Of a stretch of 64,000 bases of DNA, positions 36,722-46,139 are shown piece after piece. Numbering within the stretch: the first letter of the stretch is position 1; every line of letters begins with the position of its first letter. Both the position numbers and the translations under genes were made by a program. Source of the stretch: Planctomycetaceae bacterium (GTDB lineage Bacteria; Planctomycetota; Planctomycetia; Pirellulales; Pirellulaceae). The DNA is taken from the NCBI GenBank assembly GCA_018660825.1, contig JABJJO010000042.1, positions 23,538 to 87,537 on the forward strand. Reading direction: 5' to 3'. Below the pieces are notes generated by a model. That model saw only the letters and a list, made by a program, of their open reading frames with translations, was not told the origin of the DNA and did no database searches.

Positions 36722-37954
36722 TTAAAACGTGAACGGGATGTTCCCCAATCGCTCGAGTGTTTCTTGTAACAATGCCTGTTCTGCTTCTTCTCCATCAGCA
36801 ACATAGGTGACGGAGAATCGCAAATAGCTACCAGCATTATCCCAAGGTACAGTGACAATCCCATGTTCGGTAATTAAATATTGACACGCTTCTTCGGCAT
36901 TGGCAAAAGAGGGCCCATTTTCAACGCCGGTAGGAGACGGAGTATAAAGGAAATACGAACCACCGGGCATGGAACATTGAAAACCACAAGTGCTTAGTGC
37001 GGTGACTAGATTGGTCATCCGCCGACGGTATTTTTCACGGACCCTCGGAGCGATAGTTTCATCGTCGAGCGCAGCCGCAGCCGCTTTTTGGATGGCAATG
37101 AACTGACCGCTATCACAATTGTCTTTTATGTCTGCAAACGCTCGAACTAATAACGGATTCCCGCAGACCCAACCGATCCTCCAGCCGATCATGTCAAATC
37201 CTTTGGACATGGAATGAATCTCGACACCAACGTCGCGCGCTCCGGGTGTTTCTAGGAAACTAGTCGGTTTGCCGGTAAACGTTAGCATTATGTGAGCGGC
37301 GTCTTGAATAACGACAATTTTATGTTGTTTGGCAAACTCAACCACTTCGGCATAAAACGCTGTGGTCGCGAGTTTACCGGTAGGACTATTGGGATAGTTT
37401 ATTACGAGCAATTTAACTCGCGGCAAAATATCAGCTGGGATTGATTTCAGATCAGGCAAAAAATTATTTTCCGCTAGCAGTGGTAACTCATGAACTTCGC
37501 CACCGTAGTATTTTGTGTGGGTACCTGCAACTGGATAACCCGGTACGGTCATTAATGTGATGTCTCCGGGGTTAATAAAGCATGCTGGGATCATCGAAAG
37601 TGCAGTTTTCGAACCGATGCAGTGATTTATTTCTGTATCAGGGTCTAGCGGTACAGCAAATTCACGTTGCATGAACCGTGCGACTGCCGCTTTGAATTCT
37701 GGAACACCGTTATCCGCGTACCCTCGATTTTCGAGTAGGTGGATTTCATCGCCCATGACTTGTCGGACGGATTGTGCGGCAATACTATCGTTTTCCCCGA
37801 TGCCAAAATCGAGCAACTTTCGGTCGGGTTGATCCGCCATTGCTTGTCGTTTAGCCCGTTTAATTTTTTCGAACTTATAGATTTCGGTATCTTTGCCATA
37901 GTGAATACCACCAATGCGGTGGGCAAATAATTGTTGAAAGTAAGGGTCGTTCAT
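36722..37954 (-). CDS. dapL: LL-diaminopimelate aminotransferase
   Basis: This 410-residue pyridoxal-phosphate enzyme of the class I/II fold has the length and features of DapL. The N-terminus reads DPYFQQLFAHRIGGIHYGK. The segment GIGENDS is the substrate-binding region. SMSKGFDMIGWRIGWV holds the PLP lysine and the following arginines. DapL makes LL-diaminopimelate directly from tetrahydrodipicolinate, bypassing the succinylase and acetylase routes, for lysine and peptidoglycan. Other aminotransferases of this fold are close, but the HRIGGIHYGK start is quite specific. It converges with lptB. Confidence 0.9.
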   Translation of the reverse strand: MNDPYFQQLFAHRIGGIHYGKDTEIYKFEKIKRAKRQAMADQPDRKLLDFGIGENDSIAAQSVRQVMGDEIHLLENRGYADNGVPEFKAAVARFMQREFAVPLDPDTEINHCIGSKTALSMIPACFINPGDITLMTVPGYPVAGTHTKYYGGEVHELPLLAENNFLPDLKSIPADILPRVKLLVINYPNSPTGKLATTAFYAEVVEFAKQHKIVVIQDAAHIMLTFTGKPTSFLETPGARDVGVEIHSMSKGFDMIGWRIGWVCGNPLLVRAFADIKDNCDSGQFIAIQKAAAAALDDETIAPRVREKYRRRMTNLVTALSTCGFQCSMPGGSYFLYTPSPTGVENGPSFANAEEACQYLITEHGIVTVPWDNAGSYLRFSVTYVADGEEAEQALLQETLERLGNIPFTF

Positions 37955-38072
37955 GATTTAATTTCAAAGTAATAAACACTAGTGGCAAAAGCAAAAATCG
38001 TATATTTACCCTAATGCAAAAAAGACGAATCGACAACCGCGTGGCGATTGATCGGCATGGCGCTAGAAACGG

Positions 38073-39491
38073 CTACAGTAGATGGCGGGCTTTTATTTCA
38101 AGATATTGATTAATGATCGGTGTGGTCATGTCTTCGGGAAAGACATCCATTGCAAACGCACCGCGGTGGGTGAGCGTATTTAAAACATCATGCCGCCAAT
38201 TCAAAATCTGGGCTGCTGCGGCAGCGTTGTAGAGGCTCTTTGTTTGCTCGGCCTCATCAAAAATATGATGATCTCGTAGCATCACGCTAATGGGTAAATG
38301 CCGGCGTGAAACCGTTTGCATATATTGAACAACTTGCTGCGAATTGACTTCATCGACGACGTTCGTAATTAAGATAACGAGCGCCCGTTTGTTACATCGG
38401 TTTGCCAAATAAAGGAATGCCTCATCGTAGCGAGATTCCACCATACGGGGAAATTGATTAAACGAGGCGTGTAACAATTGGTTCATTTGACTCATGCCTG
38501 ACCGAGGCGGAACAAAGCAATGAATTTTATCGGAGAAGCAAATTAGCCCAACCGAATCACCTTTGGATAATGCTACGTGACTGAGCATTAACATTGAGTT
38601 CAATGCATGGTCGACGAAAGTCATTTCGGCAGATTCATTCGTCATCATACGGCCACAATCAATCAAAAATATGATCCGTTGACTTTGAGTGTTTTGATAA
38701 TCTTGAACGATCAACTTGTTGTGTCGCGCGGTACTACGCCAATTGATATTTCGATAATGGTCATCGCGTGTGTATTCCCGGAGTCGCTCAAATTCGTTGT
38801 CTTGCCCAACTTTTCGAGTTCTGCGGACGCCCAAAAGATTCAAGCGATTTGTCCGCGCTAGCAATGCGTAATGTGAAAGTTGATGTAAGTCTGGATAGAC
38901 GTGGATTTGAGTTTCTACGGGGACGGTTAAATGTCGCACCCAAAATCCAAATAGACTGCGACTACGGACATGAATGCATTGTAATTTGAATTGGCCGCGT
39001 TTCGTTGGTTTGAACGAATATTGAAATTCTTTTGTTTCATGTTTGCCAATGGAACTACGAAAAATAGAATCTTCGACTTTGAAAGTTTCAGGCAAATCAT
39101 CCAAAAGTGTTAATCGTAAACGACGAGATGATTCATTGATCATGCGAAAGGCGACGTTGGAGTTCTTAACGATGGAAGCAACCTTGTTGTGGTGGCGTTC
39201 GGCACGCAAGGCAGAAGTGGACGGCAAAGTGAACAAGTCTAGAAGCGAGACAGTAAAAATCAAAGCGTCGGCCGCCAAAGCGGGTACAAGCCAGGAAGCA
39301 TTCAGCATAATCCCCGCAGTTAGGACGGTTGGGATTAGTAGTGCCAGCGGATAGACAATGTATGGGTAGACTTTGCGTCGAGCAACAATAATTAAAGGTA
39401 TAGTGAGCGCAACAAGCACTAGCCACGGAAACATCTGGATGAACTCCAGTTGTTCCTGTAATTGTTCTGTTTGTTGCAGAGTAGTATCCAA
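38073..39491 (-). CDS. DUF58 domain protein
   Basis: This 472-residue protein has two N-terminal hydrophobic segments (about residues 16-34 and 40-75) and then the DUF58 core. The hallmark LREYTRDDHYRNINWRSTARHNKLIV is followed by a von Willebrand A-like region beginning LIDCGRMM, where a DxSxS metal site is altered to DCGRM, so the metal-dependent adhesion site is probably weak or lost. It is the last gene of the MoxR operon, 63 bases after MoxR. DUF58 and MoxR proteins are thought to assist assembly or activation of other proteins. Confidence 0.88.
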   Translation of the reverse strand: MDTTLQQTEQLQEQLEFIQMFPWLVLVALTIPLIIVARRKVYPYIVYPLALLIPTVLTAGIMLNASWLVPALAADALIFTVSLLDLFTLPSTSALRAERHHNKVASIVKNSNVAFRMINESSRRLRLTLLDDLPETFKVEDSIFRSSIGKHETKEFQYSFKPTKRGQFKLQCIHVRSRSLFGFWVRHLTVPVETQIHVYPDLHQLSHYALLARTNRLNLLGVRRTRKVGQDNEFERLREYTRDDHYRNINWRSTARHNKLIVQDYQNTQSQRIIFLIDCGRMMTNESAEMTFVDHALNSMLMLSHVALSKGDSVGLICFSDKIHCFVPPRSGMSQMNQLLHASFNQFPRMVESRYDEAFLYLANRCNKRALVILITNVVDEVNSQQVVQYMQTVSRRHLPISVMLRDHHIFDEAEQTKSLYNAAAAAQILNWRHDVLNTLTHRGAFAMDVFPEDMTTPIINQYLEIKARHLL

Positions 39492-39554
39492 TTGTTTATC
39501 CCAAATTGTGTGTTCTTATCGGTGCTTTCACTAATGGCGATGTCGGATTTGACC

Positions 39555-40787
39555 TTAGATGCGTGGCACTTCGACCGTACGAATCATATCGGCGAGTATT
39601 TGATCAACTTCTTGGCCTTCTACTTCCGCTTCGGCTGTTAAGATGACTCGGTGTCTTAACACAGGTAATGTGATTTGTACAACATCATCAGGAATGGCGT
39701 AGTCTCTGCCCTGAAACGCGGCTAACGTCCGCGCACCTTGCATCAGTGCGAGCCCCGCTCGAGGTGAAGCTCCCATATAGATTTGAGGCCAATTCCTCGT
39801 TATTCGAACAATTCGATTGATGTAATCCACCAATGCATCATCAATTATTACTTCGCCATTTTGTTTAATCGCGGCGTTGATTTCTTCGGGTGTTGTCACC
39901 GTTTCGATTTCGGTTTGCAAGCGTTCGGAAATACTTTCTTGCCGGCTATGCATTTTTAGGATGCTTGCTTCTTGACTGGCACTAGGATAATTGACGATTA
40001 GCTTCATCATGAACCGGTCGAGCTGAGCTTCTGGCAGGTTATAAGTTCCTTCTTGCTCAACAGGGTTTTGTGTGGCGATGACGACAAATGGGGGCGCGAT
40101 TGGGTAGCTGGTGCCATCGACCGTGACGCGATGTTCTTGCATAATTTCTAGTAATGCGGCGTGCGTTTTGGCAGGCGCGCGGTTGATTTCATCGGCTAGC
40201 AGTAATTGAGTGAAAACGGGCCCTGGATGGAACTTGAATTCCTGTGTTTTCATGTTAAAAACGGGTGCCCCAGTGACGTCCGAGGGCATCAAGTCAGCGG
40301 TAAATTGAATTCGCCCAAAGTCACAACCCAAGGCGTGACCAAGCACTCGCACGAATAACGTCTTCCCCAGTCCAGGTACACTTTCAATCAGCACGTGCCC
40401 ACTGGAGAAAAGTGAAACTAGTGTTCCTAGTACTAATTCATCTTGCCCGACAAATATCTTGCTCACTTGCTCGGTCAATTTGAGAAACAACTCTCGTGTG
40501 GCTGTCATTTCACCGGTATGTTCCGTTGTTTCAATAGACATTCTGCCGATGGACTTTTCAATTTGCTCGTCCATCACCGTGGCGGGCGGCGCCATCGAGA
40601 CCACTGCCGCCTCGGTTGTAGGTGCTAAAGGTTGAGTGGCCATTGGTGTAAGTGCCATGGCTTGCGGGGTGTTAGGCATGGAGATCACCGTTTGGCAACT
40701 GGGACATTGTATTTGCGGCCCCACAAATGTAGGAGGTAAGACCAACGGTTGAGAACAAGTAGGGCAGTTGAAGGTTGTGGAATTCAT
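39555..40787 (-). CDS. MoxR-type AAA+ ATPase with N-terminal zinc ribbon
   Basis: This 410-residue protein starts with about 38 residues carrying two CxxC pairs (CPTC and CPSC), a probable zinc ribbon. An Ala/Thr/Pro-rich linker follows to about residue 85. The AAA+ module is at 90-400: Walker A VPGLGKT, Walker B LLLADEINR with the PAKTHAALLEIMQE helix, sensor-1 region VVIATQNPVEQEGTYNLPEAQLDRFM, and a C-terminal lid with GASPRAGLALMQ. MoxR ATPases act as chaperones for cofactor or protein assembly. The N-terminal ribbon is not part of ordinary MoxR proteins. It is between DUF4350 and DUF58 genes of the same operon. Confidence 0.9.
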   Translation of the reverse strand: MNSTTFNCPTCSQPLVLPPTFVGPQIQCPSCQTVISMPNTPQAMALTPMATQPLAPTTEAAVVSMAPPATVMDEQIEKSIGRMSIETTEHTGEMTATRELFLKLTEQVSKIFVGQDELVLGTLVSLFSSGHVLIESVPGLGKTLFVRVLGHALGCDFGRIQFTADLMPSDVTGAPVFNMKTQEFKFHPGPVFTQLLLADEINRAPAKTHAALLEIMQEHRVTVDGTSYPIAPPFVVIATQNPVEQEGTYNLPEAQLDRFMMKLIVNYPSASQEASILKMHSRQESISERLQTEIETVTTPEEINAAIKQNGEVIIDDALVDYINRIVRITRNWPQIYMGASPRAGLALMQGARTLAAFQGRDYAIPDDVVQITLPVLRHRVILTAEAEVEGQEVDQILADMIRTVEVPRI

Positions 40788-40814
40788 ATTCGTCTTTCTC
40801 TATGGTCGCCGAAG

Positions 40815-42089
40815 TTAGTTCGGTTTCTTTTTCTGTCGTTGAGGTTTGTAGGTTTCACTTTGATGTGCTCGTTGTTGGTATTGAGAGATACAATTGCGCG
40901 CGTATGTTTCATTGCCGCTACGTCGCATCAGGTTGCCTAATGCTTGAATATGGCGTCCAAAGTTCGCGACGGATTGTTTTCTGGTTTTATCATCGATCGT
41001 TGTTGTTAAAACAAAAGTAGTTTTGGATTTTCCAAAAATTGGATACCGAAAAAAGCAATACACGATTCCGACTACGATGAGATGCATGAGGATGAAGCCA
41101 AATGGCCACGACTGCAAAATAGTGAGAATGCTTGGTGGCAAGGGTGGCGCAGGATCATTGGTTATCACGGGAACGTTTTCTGAATCGTCATAATCGCTTT
41201 CAAGAAAACAGACGACTCGTTTTTGGGAACATTGTCGTATTATAGTGGCCGCAAGTTTGCGGTGTTCATGATTTACTAGTGGCACGTTTAGTAAAAACGA
41301 ACCATTAACGACAGCATAGATTTTGCTTCGATAGAATTGTGGACTCGTTATTTCCGTTACGATTGGGATGCCGTTGCTGTGCAGTTTAATATTGTAGTCG
41401 TATGGTGAAGAAAACGAGGATTGGTTGATTTTTTCTGTAAAGTCTAAAAACCCTTGGACTCGCAGATGGAATTTTCCATTTTCCGTTCCGGCTAGCCACG
41501 CAGGGTCTCCCTCGAGGTTTTTTATTGTCTTCACTGTTGATTCGGCGTTCATTGTGAACCAGCCGCAATCTTCTCCATCTTCGAGTTGCATTCGTTTTAC
41601 TTGAAAAGCGCCCCAGACATCGAGCATTTTTAGTGCGAGTAATATTTTCTCATCGTCAGTGGCATCCTTAGTGACTTCGACCCAATAGTCCATTGTCGCA
41701 TCATAATCGCGGCCAATAAAAATAAAGGTACGGCCTGGTTTAGCCGCTAGCCATTGCTCAATCGCTGCGACTTCTTCTTCGCCGGGCAAGCGGTAACTAT
41801 TCGGTGCCCACACAATTACGTCGGCTCGACGAGCAGGTGTGCCGAGGATGCGAGAATAGAATATTTCCGACCCCGCATTCCTAAACATATCCGCCAATAC
41901 GCCAGTACCATTAATACTATAGGCACCTTCGGATTGATTGCCTTCGCCATAGGTGCGGTCGATGTCATCTTCATCCTGAGCGATTGTGTTACTGGTGACG
42001 ATGCCAATCGTCAAAACGACCAATAATTTTGCAACCCGAGTTTTAATGCTGATGCGGTTAAAATCTCTGGTGTGGGAACATGGATTCAT
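40815..42089 (-). CDS. DUF4350 domain protein, membrane-anchored
   Basis: The start is taken at 42089, where ATG overlaps the stop of the DUF4129 gene (ATGA), giving 424 residues. The frame could open at 42155 but that would lie inside the upstream gene. A signal-like hydrophobic segment is at about residues 20-38, then a DUF4350-like region with PNSYRLPGEEEVAAIEQWL and a probable C-terminal membrane segment (SWPFGFILMHLIVVGIVYCFF). DUF4350 proteins commonly sit in MoxR/DUF58/DUF4129 operons. The exact biochemical function is unknown. Confidence 0.78.
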   Translation of the reverse strand: MNPCSHTRDFNRISIKTRVAKLLVVLTIGIVTSNTIAQDEDDIDRTYGEGNQSEGAYSINGTGVLADMFRNAGSEIFYSRILGTPARRADVIVWAPNSYRLPGEEEVAAIEQWLAAKPGRTFIFIGRDYDATMDYWVEVTKDATDDEKILLALKMLDVWGAFQVKRMQLEDGEDCGWFTMNAESTVKTIKNLEGDPAWLAGTENGKFHLRVQGFLDFTEKINQSSFSSPYDYNIKLHSNGIPIVTEITSPQFYRSKIYAVVNGSFLLNVPLVNHEHRKLAATIIRQCSQKRVVCFLESDYDDSENVPVITNDPAPPLPPSILTILQSWPFGFILMHLIVVGIVYCFFRYPIFGKSKTTFVLTTTIDDKTRKQSVANFGRHIQALGNLMRRSGNETYARNCISQYQQRAHQSETYKPQRQKKKPN

Positions 42090-43168
42090 ACTTGCACTCC
42101 TGTGGTCGGAGTGGCTTGACTGAGTACGCGGAAAATATCGACATTGTCCCAACATTGTTGGAATCGAGATTTGGTTAGATTATGGTTCCCGAAAAAGACA
42201 TCCTCGAAAGCGCGGACTGTAAGCCGCAGAGTATCTTGCAGTTGGTTATGGCCGGTTACTTCGCGCAGATATTGATGATTTGTTTTGCCGCGTGTCAGAC
42301 GTATAAGATGCTTTTTGTCGAGTTGAATCAGCTTGTAGCTGAACAAGTAGATAATCGCTTGATTGTAGTCACCATTGTCATAGCATTCGCGGACACGATC
42401 GAGCAAGTTCTTAAATGCTGGGTCGAGTTGGACCGGTAGTTCCTCTAAGCGTTCTTCCTCGGTTAAAGCGCTAGTTCTTGTCGCTAAACCTGGATCTTTA
42501 TTTGTTTGTTCGCGGTTGATAATAGCCCAAACGATCAAGCCAATAACACCAATGACGAGTACGGCCAGGATTCCCCAAAAAATAAATTCGACGAGTCCTC
42601 CACCGCCTTCAAAGAAGTCGAGATTGGGTGTCCATTCACTACTGCGTTGTGACGGCGGCGCTGCCGATGAATTACCGCTGGACGGATCGAGTCCACCCTC
42701 GGAGGCAGAACCGTTACCCCGAGGGCTATTTGGATTAGCTTGACCATTGCCTCCAGAATTAGCTTCAGCCTCCTCGCCTAATTTATTGATGTACTCTTCC
42801 CATTTATCTAAAAACGATTCGGAGTCAAAGTCTGCATCGAAATCTTCCATATCTGGTGCGGGCATATCACCGAGATCCATATCATCGAGGTCCATATCAT
42901 CGAGACTGTTGAGCAGTTCCTCGATGTTTTGTTCACTTTGTTCTAAACGTTCGCGTATCCGCTGCATCCAGCGGGTATCCAGTGGGATTCGTTTTAATAC
43001 ATCATGTTGTTCGTCGTACCAAGGAAAAGGTGTATCACGTTGCAATGCACGCTTCCCTGATTCGACGGGTGTATCGCGTTGGGCTCGAGAGGCGTGAGGG
43101 TGTCCTAAGGCAATGAATGCGTAGACTGATAGGATGCAGATAATGCGGAGTTTTGAATGTAGTTGCAT
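42086..43168 (-). CDS. DUF4129 domain protein, membrane-anchored
   Basis: This 360-residue protein has a signal peptide (about residues 8-30) and a very strong AAGGAGG site 6 bases before the ATG. The extracytoplasmic part holds a short acidic tandem repeat, DDMDLDDMDLGDM at residues 90-102, then a Gly/Ser/Asn-rich linker. A membrane segment (about 190-212, FIFWGILAVLVIGVIGLIVWAII) precedes a cytoplasmic DUF4129 domain with LFSYKLIQLDKKHLIRLTRGKTNHQYLREV. It overlaps the DUF4350 gene by 4 bases. DUF4129 is a regular member of this gene cluster; its role is not known. Confidence 0.8.
   Translation of the reverse strand: MQLHSKLRIICILSVYAFIALGHPHASRAQRDTPVESGKRALQRDTPFPWYDEQHDVLKRIPLDTRWMQRIRERLEQSEQNIEELLNSLDDMDLDDMDLGDMPAPDMEDFDADFDSESFLDKWEEYINKLGEEAEANSGGNGQANPNSPRGNGSASEGGLDPSSGNSSAAPPSQRSSEWTPNLDFFEGGGGLVEFIFWGILAVLVIGVIGLIVWAIINREQTNKDPGLATRTSALTEEERLEELPVQLDPAFKNLLDRVRECYDNGDYNQAIIYLFSYKLIQLDKKHLIRLTRGKTNHQYLREVTGHNQLQDTLRLTVRAFEDVFFGNHNLTKSRFQQCWDNVDIFRVLSQATPTTGVQV
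42863..42901 (-). repeat. 15-bp coding microrepeat (acidic DDMDL units)
   Basis: Three near-identical 15-base units encode DDMDL, DDMDL and a third related GDM unit in the DUF4129 protein. Such a perfect short repeat suggests slippage or recent expansion. Confidence 0.8.
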
Positions 43169-43184
43169 AATTGCCTCCTTTCCC

Positions 43185-44141
43185 TTACCAATTTGTGCCG
43201 AGCGGTTGTCGTTGTTTGATCCGTAGAGCTTCGCTGCGAATTTTTAATTCCGCTTCCCAACCCTCTAATAATATACGGGTGTCGAGATAGTTGAGGAATC
43301 GTACAACCGATGTGTAGAGTACCGCTAACCAGCAAGCAATCGGAAAGATCCAGCGAGCGGTTAAGTCGAGATGCTCCATAGTTCCTGTTTCGGTAAACAG
43401 GTTAACGGCAAGAAATGTTAGACAACCGTGCAAGCAGATTGTAAGACAACAGCCTACGACTAATCCGTACATTGATCGCCCAAATACATTGCCGCCAACG
43501 GTTGTATGTAGCATGCGACTGCGTTGTTTTAAGGACATCTTGTTATCCGACTCGGCAGTGGATTGTTCGAGTAGAATGATTTCCAAAATGAACGGTCTCG
43601 CACCGCGCACCCAGATGAATATGAAGAATGTGAGAACAATGCTCGCCAAAATAAATCCGCGGGTTATGTTGTCGGGCGTCCTCATTAGTGCTGCGAGCAG
43701 GACGACAAATAGAACCCCACGTTTAAGGCCTAGGCTACCAAGGATTTCCCAAGTACTTTTTAGACCGGTTTTGATGATACTCGAGTGAGTAGGTGTTTCA
43801 TTGAAAATTAATTTACTTAACATGATGGTCGAAAAAATTGAGGCTACGGGGGCTTCAATAATAATCAATATTACTTGTAAGAAGAGAAAGGTTTTGTAGC
43901 TAATGTCTGAAGACGTATAGGTTTCTTCGACGATCGAAGTCCGCATTTGGAGAGCTAGATTGTAGTCCAATGTGAGGATATGTCCGATTAGAAAATTATT
44001 AAGCACCAACAGTGGTATGGCTAGCAACGCAAACGATAAGAAAATCTGGACGGGAAATCTGGAAATGACGTGTAAGGCGATATCTAGCAACTCGTTTTCA
44101 TTGCGATTGCGAATTTGAATATGGGTTTTATCGAACTGCAT
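43185..44141 (-). CDS. Multi-pass membrane protein of the MoxR operon
   Basis: The start is the ATG at 44141, with an AAAGGAGA site just upstream and a 14-base overlap with the SpoIIM-like gene. The longer frame opens far upstream inside that gene and is unlikely. The 318-residue product has about six hydrophobic segments, such as IFLSFALLAIPLLVLNNFLIG, TFLFLQVILIIIEAPVASIFSTI and TICLHGCLTFLAVNLF. I do not recognise a defined family. Position suggests a membrane component that works with the SpoIIM-like and RDD proteins. Confidence 0.75.
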   Translation of the reverse strand: MQFDKTHIQIRNRNENELLDIALHVISRFPVQIFLSFALLAIPLLVLNNFLIGHILTLDYNLALQMRTSIVEETYTSSDISYKTFLFLQVILIIIEAPVASIFSTIMLSKLIFNETPTHSSIIKTGLKSTWEILGSLGLKRGVLFVVLLAALMRTPDNITRGFILASIVLTFFIFIWVRGARPFILEIILLEQSTAESDNKMSLKQRSRMLHTTVGGNVFGRSMYGLVVGCCLTICLHGCLTFLAVNLFTETGTMEHLDLTARWIFPIACWLAVLYTSVVRFLNYLDTRILLEGWEAELKIRSEALRIKQRQPLGTNW

Positions 44142-45138
44142 ATTGTTCTCCTTTGATGAACCCCAAAGCAGATAGCAGACCCAAGACAAGAATATAAAAT
44201 ACAATGAACAGTGCCGAACTGATCGACACTGCAGCTTTGAAGGAATATGGAAGATCCGAAGGTGAAATGAAACCCTCAATAATTGCCGCAAAGAAAAAGA
44301 ACAAAATAGATAATCCAATGACCGGAATGCAGCGGCGGCCAGCTTTTTGCAGTGAGGCTTTGCGAGTTAATCCTTTGGTGTTGACCCAAGACAATCCTAG
44401 TCGCAAACCACCGGCCGCTGCGAGCACGATGGCCGTTAATTCGAAAGGTCCATGTGCAGTCACAAATTCAAAGAAGTTATCCGTCATGGGAACATCTGGC
44501 CGAGCCATATATCCGAAGATAGCACCTAGAAATGCGGCGTTAAATAACGTAGTGACGATGCCAGGGATTATCAGGATGCCCGTGACAAAACAGACTAAGC
44601 CGATTCCTGTATTGTGATTGATGTAGAATCCGGCCATATCGGATTTTAGACCCATTCCGGATTCGGTTGATCCTATTGGATTGGTATACATCGCCTCCAA
44701 ACTGAGTAGTGCTTCTTCACCGACGATTTGTGTGTGGTAATCTGGAAAATAGGTATCTTCGAAAGCGAGAAATGCGGACAACAAAAATGTGCCGTAGAAA
44801 AATATGAACATAAACCAAAAATAGCGGTCCAGTAAAATCTGCCGCGGAGCATCAAATGTTAATACCATGATCCAAGCGGTAAATTGAAAACGACGAGTGC
44901 GGTACAGTCGGCTATGAGCACGACCAACGAGCCGGTGCAAATACTCTACTGTGTCGGGGGGTAAATTATAGGAATCGGCTAAAGCCAAATCCGCACAAAC
45001 GCTGCGATACAGAGCGGCAAAGTTTGATAGCCGCTCAGCGCCCAGTCTTTTCGCAGATTTCCAATTGACCGCATCACAGAGCTCTTCAAGTTCTTGCCAC
45101 TGATGTTGCCGCTGGGCTAATAGGTCAGCTACTTTCAT
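44128..45138 (-). CDS. Stage II sporulation protein M-like (SpoIIM family)
   Basis: The 336-residue protein has a hydrophilic N-terminal domain (about 1-95) ending in YLHRLVGRAHSRLYRTRRF, and four to five hydrophobic segments in the rest. The region HNTGIGLVCFVTGILIIPGIVTTLFNAAFLGAIFGYM is the characteristic SpoIIM/DUF95 block. Such proteins are found in many non-sporulating bacteria beside RDD and MoxR genes, so no sporulation role is implied. It overlaps the upstream RDD gene by 4 bases (ATGA), so it is translationally coupled. Confidence 0.85.
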   Translation of the reverse strand: MKVADLLAQRQHQWQELEELCDAVNWKSAKRLGAERLSNFAALYRSVCADLALADSYNLPPDTVEYLHRLVGRAHSRLYRTRRFQFTAWIMVLTFDAPRQILLDRYFWFMFIFFYGTFLLSAFLAFEDTYFPDYHTQIVGEEALLSLEAMYTNPIGSTESGMGLKSDMAGFYINHNTGIGLVCFVTGILIIPGIVTTLFNAAFLGAIFGYMARPDVPMTDNFFEFVTAHGPFELTAIVLAAAGGLRLGLSWVNTKGLTRKASLQKAGRRCIPVIGLSILFFFFAAIIEGFISPSDLPYSFKAAVSISSALFIVFYILVLGLLSALGFIKGEQYAVR

Positions 45139-46139
45139 AGGATGTTACCTCGCGTTGGCGGTCTGGATGGAGGTGCTTGTCGAGGCGGATTTTGGAGAAC
45201 CTGAGGTTGAGTCACGTTCTGTGGATAGGGCGACTGAGCGTATCCGATGGGACTTGTTGGTACGCTGGCAACTAAAGGCACTGTTAGTGGAACTTCGTTT
45301 TGGGCATCTGAAACGAAGGCTCGATAATATAATGCCTGCAGCAGCAGATCGGGGTTAATGTTTGGGTCAAGCTTGAGTTGTTTACATAATGGCTCCGCAA
45401 GATGTTTGGCAATTTCATCTCGCCGTTGTTGAGCCAAACGATTGCGTTGGTCAATAAAATGGGCAAGCGCTTGAGACATACTTTGATCTGGTTTGAAATT
45501 TGCGGGTAACAGCGAAGCAATATATAGTACGTTTGGGTGCCGCACATCATGCAACCCTTGTGTCGATTGTTTTTGGTCGACAATAACCATTGTACCGGCA
45601 ACGAGGTCCCCGAGTCGTTGGAAACGCTTGTTCATACTCATGACGAGTAATCCAACCATGAATGTTGGGATGAACGACAATTGGAAAACCGGCGAGTTCC
45701 CCCAATTGACCCCAAAGGCAGCGGGGGCAACTAAAGGAAACGTATCGGCCATTCGTAGCATATTACGGAGAACGGCTTGCATCGCATTCATCGGTTTGCC
45801 GTCTACCGTGACTGATCGTAAGCCGAGTATGCGTTTACCAGGAGTTTGGCCGTTCATGTAAATTTCGAATAGTATTCCATACATCCAGATGACAATGAGC
45901 TGGACAACTTGGAACATCGCGTGGCCAATTCCACCCAATTGGTAATCGATGATGAGTGAGAGTATATACAAGCCAAAGAGGATAGCTGTACGAATACCAA
46001 TATCAATTAGAAAAGCAAAAGCTCGTTGAAATGGCCCCGCTACGTGATAGTCAAAGGTGATGTTTTCGGGCGTGACGATCGAGATGGTGCCATCAATCGG
46101 ATCAATGGCGTCTCGGATACCTCGGATATCTTGCGTCAT
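45135..46139 (-). CDS. RDD family membrane protein
   Basis: The start chosen at 46139 gives 334 residues and removes 55 upstream residues with no conserved features; no strong ribosome binding site decides it. The RDD core begins GPFQRAFAFLIDIGIRTAILFG, with the family's Arg-Asp pair. It continues through several hydrophobic segments and ends near RFQRLGDLVAGTMVIVDQ, another RDD landmark. The C-terminal 110 residues are helical, then proline-rich. It is the first gene of the SpoIIM/DUF4129/DUF4350/MoxR/DUF58 operon. The role of RDD proteins in such operons is not known. Confidence 0.82.
   Translation of the reverse strand: MTQDIRGIRDAIDPIDGTISIVTPENITFDYHVAGPFQRAFAFLIDIGIRTAILFGLYILSLIIDYQLGGIGHAMFQVVQLIVIWMYGILFEIYMNGQTPGKRILGLRSVTVDGKPMNAMQAVLRNMLRMADTFPLVAPAAFGVNWGNSPVFQLSFIPTFMVGLLVMSMNKRFQRLGDLVAGTMVIVDQKQSTQGLHDVRHPNVLYIASLLPANFKPDQSMSQALAHFIDQRNRLAQQRRDEIAKHLAEPLCKQLKLDPNINPDLLLQALYYRAFVSDAQNEVPLTVPLVASVPTSPIGYAQSPYPQNVTQPQVLQNPPRQAPPSRPPTRGNIL

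Noticed and set aside
44128..45138. Sporulation function for the SpoIIM-like gene
   Set aside because: SpoIIM/DUF95 proteins are widespread next to RDD and MoxR genes in bacteria that do not sporulate; no other sporulation gene is present.
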